From Sphingobacterium sp. HMA12 (GTDB lineage: Bacteria > Bacteroidota > Bacteroidia > Sphingobacteriales > Sphingobacteriaceae), in assembly GCF_002933815.1 (NCBI RefSeq), contig NZ_BEYR01000002.1:558001-622000 (forward strand): a stretch of DNA of 64,000 bases, written 5' to 3'. The position numbers and the translations under genes are program-made. Under the pieces are notes generated by a model. It was given only the letters and a program-made list of their open reading frames with translations, made no database searches and was not told the origin of the DNA. Within the stretch, counting starts at the first letter, position 1. Every line of letters starts with the position of its first letter. Of this stretch, positions 38,748 through 48,220 are shown in pieces.

Positions 38748-41700
38748 ATGACGAGGATTAAGTTGCTATTAGGGACAAGTCTTCTTTTTGGCTGTTTGAG
38801 CGGTAATGCACAGATTAAAGGTATTCCAACGGCATTAGTTCCTTTGGATCAACATTCATTTGAACAGGCAAAACCTTGGGTATTTTGGTACTTTATGCAT
38901 GCCAGCTATTCCAAGGAAGGGATTACTGCGGATCTGAAAGCGATGGCAGAAAATAAGATCGCAGGAGCCTATCTAGCACCGATCAAGGGCAAAACCAATC
39001 CGCCTCTTTTTGATCCGCCGACAGAGACGTTGACACCAGCATGGTGGGATATGTTCAAATATATCGTCCGTGAAGCAAAAAAATACGGAGTAAAAATAGC
39101 TTTATTGCCCAATGATGGATTTGCAACCGCGGGGGGACCATGGATCAGTCCCGAGAAGTCGATGCAGAAAGTCGTGCATGCCGATACCGTAATCGATAGC
39201 AAGGGGGAGCGGCTGCGTAGTGTTCAATTGCCACAACCACAAACCCAACAAGGCTATTACGAGGATATTGCCTTATTTGCGATACCACTGACACATTCGC
39301 CGCGAAAAAGCTTTACGGAGAAGGTCCACGTATCCAATAGCTATGGCGAAGATCTAAAACGATTGGCTGAAAGAGGGAATAAACAAAATTTTGCAACAGC
39401 TGCGTCCGGTTGGATACAGTATGCATTTGATCAGCCCTTCCCTTGCAATTCATTGAAAATTGAATGGACAGCATCCAACTACCAAGCGAACCGTTTGCAA
39501 GTTTGGGCTAGCGATGATGGCCTAAATTTTCGGAAGATTACACAATTAGAATCCCCAAGAATGGGCTGGTTGGACTGGGATAATGGCGTCACCCACCTGA
39601 TTCCCTATACCAGAGCAAAATATTTCCGTTTTGTCTACGATCCCGTGGGCAGTGAGCCTGGAGCCGAAGACCTCGACTCCGGTAAATGGAAACCTTCGCT
39701 AAAATTAAACGGCATCAGTCTGTTTGAAGAAGCGCAGGTCAATCAGATCGAAGGAAAGACAGGGGAAATCTGGCGTGTAGGAAAAAACTCTGAACGAAGC
39801 GCCGTAGCCAAAGACGCTATTGTCGGACAGCAACAGCTCATCCGTTTGCCCAGTCCCGACCAAGCAGGTCATGTCGACCTGACATTACCGGCAGGAAAGT
39901 GGAAAATATTGCGTGTTGGACATACCTCCACAGGACATAAAAACGAGACTGCAGGTGCTGGTAAAGGCTTAGAGTGTGATAAACTCGATGCGGCTACTGT
40001 CGCTTTTCAATTTGACCAGTGGTTTGGGGCAGCTAAAAAGCATGTAGATCCGCAGTTATCTAAAGAAGTCCTCACGGTATTTCATATTGATTCTTGGGAA
40101 TGTGGCAGTCAAAACTGGACCCGAAGTTTTCCAAACGAGTTTTTGAAACGTCGAGGTTATGACTTGACCGACTATCTTCCTGTTTTGGCGGGTTGTTTTG
40201 TCAATAATGTAGAAGATTCCGAAGCCTTTTTGCAAGATTACAGACAGACCATCAGTGAGCTGTTGCAGGAGAAAGGCTATGCTACATTACGTCAGAAAGC
40301 GGATGAATACGGTGTCGAATTTACGGCCGAAGCTACGGCTCCTGTGATGGTCGGTGACGGGCTAGCCCATTTTGCTTCAACCGATCGTCCGATGGGCGAG
40401 TTTTGGCTCAGAAGCCCTTCGCACGATAAACCTGCTGATATCCTGGATGCCATTTCTGGAAGCCATATTTATGGCAAACAGGTGACTATGTCCGAAGCCT
40501 TTACCCAGATTCGGGCCCAATGGGACGAACATCCACGACTCCTGAAAAGTCTTCAGGATAGAAATTATGCCTTGGGAATCAACAACCTAGTCTACCATGT
40601 GTATGTGCATAATCCCTGGATGGACCGCAAACCTGGTATGACCATGGATGGTATTGGAACCTATTTTCAGCGCGATCAAACCTGGTGGAAACCCGGTAAA
40701 GAATGGGTGAATTATGCAATCCGGGCACAACAGCTCTTACAACACGGGGTACCCGTACGTGATGTAGCTGTGTTTATTGGCGAAGAGATCCCTCGAAGAT
40801 CCTTGCTCCCAAGTGCTTTAGTCGATATGTTGCCTGGTATTATCGGTGATGCACGTGTACATCGAACAGATTCTCTGTTGGCCAATGTCGGCTTACCGAT
40901 GCAGAAAGTTGCGGGCGTGACCACAGGAGCGAATATGTATAGGCCCGAAGATTGGGTTGATCCGCTACGCGGCTATGCCTATGATTCCTTCAATCCCGAT
41001 GCGCTTTGGAACCAGACGAGGGTACAGGATGGTAAGGTGATTTTTGCGAATCATATTGCTTACTCTTTACTTGTGATGCCTGGAGAAACAGCATTAAATC
41101 CGAATGGTAGCCAATATTCCCTTCGTACCTTAGATCGCATCAGGAGTCTTGTCAATCAAGGGGCTACGGTGCTTTTTCAAGATATACCACAGACCTGGCG
41201 GGGCAAATTGACGGATGAAAAAGTACAACAGTATCGCAGTTTGCTTGAAGAATTATTTAGCAACCTCGCGCCATTCACAAATACAACATTACAAGTTAAA
41301 CAACTCGGAAAAGGGCGAGTGCTTGTTGGACACTATGAAGCCAAAGATTTTAGTCCAATAAATATCGCTCCGGATGTGCTGATCAACGAAGGGGATAATC
41401 CGCATATTTCCTGGAACCATCGCCATTTCGCTGGCGGCCATTTGTTTTTTGTGGCCAATCAAGACAGCCTAAGGCAAAGAGCGACTTTGTCTTTACGGAC
41501 AAAAGACCGATATGCATACCGTTACGATCCAGTAAGCGACAAACTAGCGGTTCTACCGTTCAATGTGATCAAGGATAGGACAGTTGTTGACTTGTCATTT
41601 GAAGCCTATCAATCCAGCTTTGTGTTGACCACTGATAAAAAGATTGATGTACCAACCTATCAGTTATTCGGGAAAACAGCCTTGACAGAACCTTGGTCAT

Positions 41701-42149
41701 TCACGGCTGATGGCCTGCACGACAAGCAAACGCTTAAACAGCAGGAACCTCAGTTTTGGACAAGCAGTACAGACAATGAAACTAAATACCATGTTGGCTC
41801 TGGAAGCTATGAGACAACGTTGCGTGTTCATGCAATTGGTAAAAAACAGCGTGCTTATTTGGAATTTTCGGAGATCGAATCCATGGCTGAAATTTTTGTC
41901 AATGAACAGTCTGCCGGTGTTGTCTGGACCAAACCTTATCAGATCGATGTGACTGATTTTATCCGGCAAGGTGATAACAAGATCAGGGTGAAAGTGTACA
42001 ACACCTGGGGCAATCGCTTGCTGTACGAAAAAGAAAAGCCCGCTGCAGAAAAGAAAATAAAAACGACGGCATCGGACAAGTTTCTGAAAGGCTTGCTGCC
42101 TTCGGGCTTGCAGGGGAAAGTTGAATTATTATGGCTAGATGCAAAATAA
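38748..42149 (+). CDS. GH106 alpha-L-rhamnosidase
   Basis: 1133 residues with a short signal peptide (MTRIKLLLGTSLLFGCLSGN, then AQ). The N-terminal TIM-barrel start reads KPWVFWYFMHASYSKEGI and LKAMAENKIAGAYL, the signature opening of GH106. A carbohydrate-binding insertion follows, with FDQPFPCNSLKIEW and GWLDWDNG. The catalytic region contains HIDSWECGSQNW, FTAEATAPVM and GNNL-like barrel strands with several candidate Glu residues. The C-terminal beta-sandwich (about 1000-1120) resembles the GH2 sugar-binding fold. GH106 enzymes are calcium-dependent inverting alpha-L-rhamnosidases; the studied member BT0986 acts on rhamnogalacturonan-II. Together with three GH78 proteins this makes four rhamnosidases in the locus. 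It is followed 7 nt later by the GH127 gene. Confidence 0.92.
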   Translation: MTRIKLLLGTSLLFGCLSGNAQIKGIPTALVPLDQHSFEQAKPWVFWYFMHASYSKEGITADLKAMAENKIAGAYLAPIKGKTNPPLFDPPTETLTPAWWDMFKYIVREAKKYGVKIALLPNDGFATAGGPWISPEKSMQKVVHADTVIDSKGERLRSVQLPQPQTQQGYYEDIALFAIPLTHSPRKSFTEKVHVSNSYGEDLKRLAERGNKQNFATAASGWIQYAFDQPFPCNSLKIEWTASNYQANRLQVWASDDGLNFRKITQLESPRMGWLDWDNGVTHLIPYTRAKYFRFVYDPVGSEPGAEDLDSGKWKPSLKLNGISLFEEAQVNQIEGKTGEIWRVGKNSERSAVAKDAIVGQQQLIRLPSPDQAGHVDLTLPAGKWKILRVGHTSTGHKNETAGAGKGLECDKLDAATVAFQFDQWFGAAKKHVDPQLSKEVLTVFHIDSWECGSQNWTRSFPNEFLKRRGYDLTDYLPVLAGCFVNNVEDSEAFLQDYRQTISELLQEKGYATLRQKADEYGVEFTAEATAPVMVGDGLAHFASTDRPMGEFWLRSPSHDKPADILDAISGSHIYGKQVTMSEAFTQIRAQWDEHPRLLKSLQDRNYALGINNLVYHVYVHNPWMDRKPGMTMDGIGTYFQRDQTWWKPGKEWVNYAIRAQQLLQHGVPVRDVAVFIGEEIPRRSLLPSALVDMLPGIIGDARVHRTDSLLANVGLPMQKVAGVTTGANMYRPEDWVDPLRGYAYDSFNPDALWNQTRVQDGKVIFANHIAYSLLVMPGETALNPNGSQYSLRTLDRIRSLVNQGATVLFQDIPQTWRGKLTDEKVQQYRSLLEELFSNLAPFTNTTLQVKQLGKGRVLVGHYEAKDFSPINIAPDVLINEGDNPHISWNHRHFAGGHLFFVANQDSLRQRATLSLRTKDRYAYRYDPVSDKLAVLPFNVIKDRTVVDLSFEAYQSSFVLTTDKKIDVPTYQLFGKTALTEPWSFTADGLHDKQTLKQQEPQFWTSSTDNETKYHVGSGSYETTLRVHAIGKKQRAYLEFSEIESMAEIFVNEQSAGVVWTKPYQIDVTDFIRQGDNKIRVKVYNTWGNRLLYEKEKPAAEKKIKTTASDKFLKGLLPSGLQGKVELLWLDAK

Positions 42150-42156
42150 AGAAATC

Positions 42157-44175
42157 ATGAATACGAAGCACAAACTAATGATCCTGGGTATCTTCTTCGC
42201 GACGGGCTGGCAGGTCCAGGCCCAGGAAAAGTCTATTACAAATACCGGTGCAAGCCCTTATGCCGTTCAGCAAGCGGTCGATATGGGGGATGTGCAATGG
42301 ACCAAAGGTTTTTGGGCCGATCGTACAAAGTCATGCTATGAGCAGATGGTGCCACAACTCTGGCACGTTTATACAGATGCTTCCATCAGTCACGCCTATC
42401 GGAATTTCGAAATTGCGGCCGGTTTGGAAAAAGGAGAACATACAGGGCCATCCTTTCATGACGGCGATTTTTACAAAACATTGGAAGCTGTCTGCGCACT
42501 ATATGCCCAGACAAAAGATAAAAAGCTGCTTCACATGCTAGATGAAGTTATTCCCGTTATTCGCAAAGCGCAACGTGCCGATGGCTATATTTATACCAAG
42601 GCGACAATTGACCAGCAGCGATCGGGACAAAATATTGAGTTTCAAGATCGGCTGAGCTTTGAATCCTATAATATCGGGCATTTGATGACTGCAGGATGTA
42701 TACATTATCGGGCGACCGGACAACGTGAGTTGTTGGATATCGCAATCAAAGCAGCTGACTACCTGTATGGATTTTATAAAAAATCCAATCCGACCTTGGC
42801 GCGGAATGCTATTTGTCCCTCTCATTATATGGGTACTGTAGAACTTTATCGGACGACCAAAGACAAAAAATACCTTGAACTTGCCAAGCACTTGATCGAT
42901 ATTAAAGGTGAGATTGAGGATGGTACTGACGACAATCAGGACCGTATCCCGTTCCGCAAGCAGCATAAAGCCACGGGACATGCCGTGCGGGCAAGCTACC
43001 TCTATGCTGGTGTTGCGGATTTATGTGCTGAGATTGCAGATACCACACTGAGCAACCGCCTTTTTGAAATTTGGGATGACGTCACTAAGCACAAGATGTA
43101 TATTACTGGTGGTCTTGGATCGCTCTATGATGGCACCTCACCCGACGGAACTTCCTATAATCCCAGTGAGGTACAGAAAATCCATCAGGCATTTGGGCGG
43201 GATTATCAATTGCCCAACTTAACGGCGCATAATGAGAGCTGCGCAAATATTGGCAATATGTTGTGGAATTGGCGTATGGCAAATTTCACTGGCAATGCAA
43301 AATACATCGATGTATTGGAATTGGCACTCTATAACAGTGTGCTGTCTGGGATCAGTTTAGATGGTGACAAATTTTTGTATACCAATCCATTGAGTTATTC
43401 ATCCGATCTTCCGTTCCAGCAGCGCTGGTCTAAAAAACGGGTTCCTTATATCTCGTTGTCTAATTGTTGTCCACCCAATATCGTTCGTACGATTGCAGAA
43501 GTAGCCAACTATGCTTACGGACTATCCACAGATGCTGTTGCGGTCAACCTGTATGGCGGAAATGAATTGAATACAACATACCAAGGCAAACATATCAACA
43601 TTATACAAGAATCCAGCTACCCATGGGAAGGATCTGCCGCCTTCACCCTAAAAGAATTTCCTTCCAACTATACCTTGAAACTACGGGTGCCAGGTTGGGC
43701 TGGTAAGGCAGAAATATGGAAAAACAAGATAAAGGTGGACGCGCTGATAGAGAAAGGCTATGCGATTTTAGCTGGATCACTTAAAAAGGGTGATCGCATC
43801 GAAATTAGATTACCTATGACGGTTTCTTTGATGGAATCAAATCCTCTTGTTGAGGAAACACGTAACCAAGTTGCGGTCATGCGGGGGCCTGTGGTTTACT
43901 GTCTGGAAAAGCAGGATGTAGCTGCGGATGTCAATATCTTTGATCTGAAAATGAAACAAGGCGAACATTTTACGCTAAGGAACGAAAATATCTTAGGACA
44001 GGATATTGTCCTGTTGGAAGGAAAAGCCTATCGTACAAATAGCACGAAATGGAATTCGCTGTACCGGAAAACATCTGATGGAAAGCAGGAGACTGTTCCG
44101 GTACGTTTAGTGCCCTATTTTGCTTGGGGAAACCGTACATTTGGTGATATGAGCGTTTGGATGCCAGTTTTTTAA
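42157..44175 (+). CDS. GH127 beta-L-arabinofuranosidase-type hydrolase
   Basis: I choose the ATG at 42157, which begins the signal peptide (MNTKHKLMILGIFFATGWQV, then QAQ) 7 nt after the GH106 stop; ATG 42139 lies inside GH106. The 672-residue protein has an (alpha/alpha)6 barrel and C-terminal beta domain. The zinc-thiolate site of GH127 is complete: HNESC gives Glu360 and Cys362, and SNCCPPN gives Cys437 and Cys438, matching Glu338, Cys340, Cys417 and Cys418 of Bifidobacterium HypBA1, where Cys417 is the nucleophile. Family members remove beta-L-arabinofuranose; a relative in the rhamnogalacturonan-II system removes aceric acid. Both fit a pectic side chain. Confidence 0.93.
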   Translation: MNTKHKLMILGIFFATGWQVQAQEKSITNTGASPYAVQQAVDMGDVQWTKGFWADRTKSCYEQMVPQLWHVYTDASISHAYRNFEIAAGLEKGEHTGPSFHDGDFYKTLEAVCALYAQTKDKKLLHMLDEVIPVIRKAQRADGYIYTKATIDQQRSGQNIEFQDRLSFESYNIGHLMTAGCIHYRATGQRELLDIAIKAADYLYGFYKKSNPTLARNAICPSHYMGTVELYRTTKDKKYLELAKHLIDIKGEIEDGTDDNQDRIPFRKQHKATGHAVRASYLYAGVADLCAEIADTTLSNRLFEIWDDVTKHKMYITGGLGSLYDGTSPDGTSYNPSEVQKIHQAFGRDYQLPNLTAHNESCANIGNMLWNWRMANFTGNAKYIDVLELALYNSVLSGISLDGDKFLYTNPLSYSSDLPFQQRWSKKRVPYISLSNCCPPNIVRTIAEVANYAYGLSTDAVAVNLYGGNELNTTYQGKHINIIQESSYPWEGSAAFTLKEFPSNYTLKLRVPGWAGKAEIWKNKIKVDALIEKGYAILAGSLKKGDRIEIRLPMTVSLMESNPLVEETRNQVAVMRGPVVYCLEKQDVAADVNIFDLKMKQGEHFTLRNENILGQDIVLLEGKAYRTNSTKWNSLYRKTSDGKQETVPVRLVPYFAWGNRTFGDMSVWMPVF

Positions 44176-44187
44176 AACGATAAATTT

Positions 44188-45615
44188 ATGACGATGAAAA
44201 CTTGTTTTTTTGCGATCGTGTTACTGTTGGCCCAATTGAGTAGCCAGGCGAAAGTACGCTTATCGGCTCTCTTTACCGATGGGATGGTGCTGCAGCAACA
44301 AAGTAAAGTCCCTGTCTGGGGCTGGGCAGACCCCCAGACAACAGTAACCTTACAGACCTCCTGGAATGGGCAGAAATATCAAGCGAAAGTGGACAAGCTT
44401 GGCCAATGGAAAATTGTAGTGCAAACACCAGCAGCAGGTGGAGCTTATCAGATCAAGGTCTCAGAAAAAAATGTGATTGAACTGCACGATATTCTTATTG
44501 GCGAAGTTTGGTTATGTTCAGGTCAGTCGAATATGGAAATGCCTTTGAAAGGCTATCCTGGGCAACCCATCCTCGGCAGTACAGAAGCAATGATAAATTC
44601 CAAAGACGATCAATTGCGTATCTATACCGTTCCCCGCAATCCTTTGTTGCAGCCTGCATCGGATAGCAAACCAAGTGTTTGGAAAAAAGCAGAGCCACAG
44701 TCTGTTGTTAGTTTTAGTGCAACGGCCTATTATTTCGGTCGACAATTGCGCAAAACCTTGGGTGTGCCAGTCGGTTTGATTCATAGCAGCTATGGCGGTT
44801 CAAACATCGAAGCCTGGATGGAGGAATCTTGGCTGGCAGATCAGAAAGATATACAGATCCCAAAACAAGAGGAAGGCTTGAAAGATAAAAACCGCGTGCC
44901 GACCATGTTATACAATGGTATGATTCATCCCATTGCCGGTTACGGCATTCGTGGTATCATTTGGTACCAAGGTGAGTCCAACTACGAACGTCCGGATCAG
45001 TATGGAGTGTTGTTTCCACGGATGGTCGAAAAGTACCGTGCGCTATGGGGAAATCATGAACTTCCTTTTTATTTTACGCAAATTGCACCATTTGATTACG
45101 CTTCATTACCGCCTTATCATGTAGGTGATAAATACAATTCGGCTTATCTGCGCGATGCACAGCGTAAATCATTGGATAAAATCCCGCATTCCGCTATGGC
45201 GGTTACCATGGATTTGGGTGAACAAAATTGCATCCATCCATCCCATAAACAACAAAGTGGCGAGCGACTGGCCTATCTGGCTCTGCACGATAGCTACGGT
45301 TTTGCTTCACTAAATCTCAAAAGTCCTGTTTATGAAAAGTTGGAAATTAAAGGCAATACTGCGATCCTCTCATTTAAGGATGCACCGCTGGGGCTGACAT
45401 CATATGATAAAGAAATAAAGACTTTTGAAATTGCGGGTAAAGATCAGGTTTTTTATCCTGCGGATGCTGTTTTGAAAGGAAAGACCATTGTTGTAGCGTC
45501 GCTCAAAGTTGAGGAGCCGGTGGCTGTTCGTTATGCATTTAAAGATTTCGTTGTCGGAGATGTGTTCGGTGCCAATGGCCTGCCCTTAAGCTCTTTCCGT
45601 ACAGACGATTGGTAA
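44188..45615 (+). CDS. SASA-family carbohydrate acetylesterase
   Basis: 475 residues with a signal peptide ending SSQA. The N-terminal beta domain (about 20-100) precedes an SGNH-hydrolase of the sialate O-acetylesterase (SASA) family. Block I is CSGQSNMEM with nucleophile Ser114, then GGSNIEAWM, and IIWYQGESNYERP with the oxyanion residues. The C-terminal block CIHPSHKQQSGERLA supplies the catalytic His. Despite the family name, such enzymes in plant-glycan loci remove acetyl groups from pectin, xyloglucan or xylan. No sialic acid genes are present, so an acetylated pectic substrate is more probable. It lies 12 nt after the GH127 gene and 6 nt before the DUF5703 gene. Confidence 0.88.
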   Translation: MTMKTCFFAIVLLLAQLSSQAKVRLSALFTDGMVLQQQSKVPVWGWADPQTTVTLQTSWNGQKYQAKVDKLGQWKIVVQTPAAGGAYQIKVSEKNVIELHDILIGEVWLCSGQSNMEMPLKGYPGQPILGSTEAMINSKDDQLRIYTVPRNPLLQPASDSKPSVWKKAEPQSVVSFSATAYYFGRQLRKTLGVPVGLIHSSYGGSNIEAWMEESWLADQKDIQIPKQEEGLKDKNRVPTMLYNGMIHPIAGYGIRGIIWYQGESNYERPDQYGVLFPRMVEKYRALWGNHELPFYFTQIAPFDYASLPPYHVGDKYNSAYLRDAQRKSLDKIPHSAMAVTMDLGEQNCIHPSHKQQSGERLAYLALHDSYGFASLNLKSPVYEKLEIKGNTAILSFKDAPLGLTSYDKEIKTFEIAGKDQVFYPADAVLKGKTIVVASLKVEEPVAVRYAFKDFVVGDVFGANGLPLSSFRTDDW

Positions 45616-45621
45616 ACAGAA

Positions 45622-47946
45622 ATGATGATTGAAAAACGTGTTATAGGCATTCTAGTTTTAATAGTTGTTTTCTTGAGCCCAATTGAGGCTCAAGAGTTCA
45701 ATTGGAAGGATTACAATGTATCTTGGACCACACAGAGCAAAAATTCATCGGAATCCATGCCTGTAGGTGGTGGAGATATTGGATTGAACGTTTGGGTGGA
45801 AAACGGTGAATTATTTTTGTATCTGGGAAAAACAGGCGCATTTGACGAGAACAATACCTTGTTGAAGCTCGGCCGCATCCGCCTCCATCTATATCCCAAC
45901 CCCTTTGCAGACGGAAAATTCCAGCAGGAATTGCAGTTGGATAAAGGCCATATTGTCCTGAGGGGCGAAAGCAAAGGCGTCAAGGCCGAAGTACTGGTTT
46001 GGGTAGATGTGTTTAATCCCAATGTACATCTCGAAGTAAGTGCCAATCGGAAGATCAAGGTGGAAGCAGCTTACGAGAGCTGGCGTTTTCAGGATCTGTT
46101 TCCTAAGAAGAAGGAAAATAATGCGAATTCTTGGAAGTGGGCACCGCCAAAACCAGTGGTGACGCATAAAGATCAGATTGTGGCAGAAGCAAACAATATT
46201 ATTTTCTATCATCAAAATCAAGCGACTACAGCGTTTGACCTTGTCGTCGATCAACAAGGCCTGACAACCATTAAAGATTCGTTATATAATCCCTTGAAAA
46301 ATAGGATTTCAGGCGGTCTTTTAAAAGGTGAGGGTTTTGAATACGTTGGCCAACGTGCAGGCACCTATATGAATACGCCGTACCAATCTTGGATACTCAA
46401 AAGTAAAGTGGCAAAGACCAATCATGCGCTTCAAGTGGCGTTGCATGTAGGGCAACAAGGAGACTTGCAACACTGGAAAACAGCACTGGAGGATCTGGCT
46501 ACGCCCAAACCTACCTTTGTATCGCTCAAACGAGCGACAGAATTCTGGTGGAAATCCTTTTGGGATAGAAGTCATATCGTCATCCAGCCTGGCTTAACAG
46601 ATCCCAATAATGAAGCTTGGCAAGCTGGTCGAAACTATCAGTTGTTTCGATTTATGCTGGCTTGTAACGCTTATGGGGACTATCCGACAAAATTTAACGG
46701 GGGGTTATTCACCTATGATCCTGTCACAATTGATAGTACGTTTACGTTCACACCGGATTTTCGTAATTGGGGTGGAGGTACCCATACGGCTCAAAATCAG
46801 CGTTTGGTCTATTGGCCATTATTGAAGAGCGGCGATTTTGACCTAATGCCAGCACAGTTTAAGTTTTACCAACGCCTTTTGGGGAACGCCGAATGGCGAT
46901 CTAAATTTTATTGGGGGCATTCCGGTGCAAGCTTTACCGAGCAAATTGAAAATTTTGGTTTACCCAATCCAGCAGAATACAATTGGAAACGGCCAAAAGA
47001 TTTCGATAAGGGCCTAGAATATAATGCTTGGCTGGAATATGAGTGGGATACCGTACTGGAGTTCTGCATGATGATGCTGGAAACCGAACGTTACAATAAA
47101 TCCGATATTCAGGCTTATATACCACTAATTGAGAGCTGTCTACGCTTTTTTGACGAGCATTATCAATACCGGGCACGGCAACGGGGCAGCAAGGTCTTGG
47201 ACGATGCAGGTCATCTTGTCTTGTATCCAGGTTCCTCTGCGGAAACCTATAAAATGGCGTATAATTCGGCAACGACGATTGCGGCTTTGCAGCAAGTAAC
47301 AAAAGGGTTGCTGGCATTACCCGACACGTATGTCAATTCAGAATCACGTAGTTATTTTCAGGGTTTTTTGACCAGAATCCCGCCTTTGCCGCAACGTGAA
47401 CTTGGAGGCAAAAAGATGTTGGCGCCAGCACAGCTATGGGCCCGGATCAACAATACCGAATCGCCACAGCTATATGGCGTTTATCCTTGGGGAATTTATG
47501 GTATTGGTAAACCCGACATGGATATTGCGCTCAATACCTATAAGTATGATCCCGATGTGCTTAAATTCAAAAGTCATATCGGCTGGAAGCAGCATAATAT
47601 CTTTGCCGCACGGTTGGGATTGACGGACGAAGCGAAGCAATTAACTGTCTCGAAACTCAAAAATGCAGAACGGCGATTTCCAACCTTTTGGGGGCCGGGC
47701 TTTGACTGGGTTCCGGATCATAACTGGGGCGGTTCGGGCATGATCGGTTTACAGGAAATGCTTTTGCAGGTAGTGGATGATAAAATTTACCTTTTTCCGG
47801 CATGGCCCAAAGATTGGGATGTGGATTTTAAGCTGCATGCTCCCGGGCAGACCACCGTCGAAGGGAGGTTAAAGGATGGTAAATTAGTGGATCTAAAAGT
47901 TTTTCCAAAAGAACGGGAAGCAGCTATTATCAACCTCTTGAGATAG
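45622..47946 (+). CDS. DUF5703-type putative glycoside hydrolase
   Basis: 774 residues with signal peptide (ending PIEAQ). The N-terminal beta domain starts NVSWTTQSKNSSESMPVGGGDIGLNVW, typical of DUF5703 proteins and similar in style to GH95 N-termini (PVGNGxxG). An (alpha/alpha)6 barrel follows, with FNGGLFTYD, DFRNWGGGTHTAQNQRLVYWPLL split around residue 380, YGVYPWGIYGIG and FDWVPDHNWGGSGMIGLQEM. The C-terminal small beta domain closes the chain. I infer a GH95-like hydrolase clan member acting on alpha-L-linked or related sugars; no activity is certain. It is the last gene of the second CAZyme block, followed by a terminator-like hairpin. Confidence 0.75.
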   Translation: MMIEKRVIGILVLIVVFLSPIEAQEFNWKDYNVSWTTQSKNSSESMPVGGGDIGLNVWVENGELFLYLGKTGAFDENNTLLKLGRIRLHLYPNPFADGKFQQELQLDKGHIVLRGESKGVKAEVLVWVDVFNPNVHLEVSANRKIKVEAAYESWRFQDLFPKKKENNANSWKWAPPKPVVTHKDQIVAEANNIIFYHQNQATTAFDLVVDQQGLTTIKDSLYNPLKNRISGGLLKGEGFEYVGQRAGTYMNTPYQSWILKSKVAKTNHALQVALHVGQQGDLQHWKTALEDLATPKPTFVSLKRATEFWWKSFWDRSHIVIQPGLTDPNNEAWQAGRNYQLFRFMLACNAYGDYPTKFNGGLFTYDPVTIDSTFTFTPDFRNWGGGTHTAQNQRLVYWPLLKSGDFDLMPAQFKFYQRLLGNAEWRSKFYWGHSGASFTEQIENFGLPNPAEYNWKRPKDFDKGLEYNAWLEYEWDTVLEFCMMMLETERYNKSDIQAYIPLIESCLRFFDEHYQYRARQRGSKVLDDAGHLVLYPGSSAETYKMAYNSATTIAALQQVTKGLLALPDTYVNSESRSYFQGFLTRIPPLPQRELGGKKMLAPAQLWARINNTESPQLYGVYPWGIYGIGKPDMDIALNTYKYDPDVLKFKSHIGWKQHNIFAARLGLTDEAKQLTVSKLKNAERRFPTFWGPGFDWVPDHNWGGSGMIGLQEMLLQVVDDKIYLFPAWPKDWDVDFKLHAPGQTTVEGRLKDGKLVDLKVFPKEREAAIINLLR

Positions 47947-48078
47947 GCTATTCGTGGATTGCTAAGGGTATATTATCGCTTATGAATTGATTTAAGCATT
48001 GCGAGCCGGAGCAAAAGTATACACTTTTGAATGCTTGAATCCTACATTGCAAAAAATACAAGGCTAAATAAATAAAAC

Positions 48079-48117
48079 TGGGCTGTCCATTATTTGGGGA
48101 GCCCAATTTGTGTTTTT
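48079..48117 (+). terminator. intrinsic terminator after second CAZyme block
   Basis: TGGGCT (48079-48084) pairs with AGCCCA (48100-48105), and inner TCC/GGG-type pairs shorten the loop to about six bases. The downstream sequence AATTTGTGTTTTT supplies the U-rich tail. It separates the CAZyme block from the rhamnose operon. Confidence 0.65.
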
Positions 48118-48139
48118 GACCCCTTTATGGAAAGAAGGT

Positions 48140-48169
48140 CATAACAGTGCATAACAGTGCATAACAGTT
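48140..48169 (+). promoter_or_regulatory. three tandem 10-bp repeats, candidate rha operator
   Basis: CATAACAGTG (48140-48149), CATAACAGTG (48150-48159) and CATAACAGTT (48160-48169) stand head to tail with a period of one helical turn, 52 bp before rhaT. The reverse complement of the last repeat plus one base, GAACTGTTAT, recurs at 54420-54429 upstream of the GntR-type regulator gene. Binding by that regulator is inference. Confidence 0.6.
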
Positions 48170-48220
48170 CTAAAAAACCAATGAATTAACTTAGTTGCTA
48201 AGAACCTAAATAACGTTTAT

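Noticed and set aside
48140..48169. Short tandem repeats as a CRISPR array
   Set aside because: Only three 10-bp units without spacers and no cas genes; they fit an operator better.
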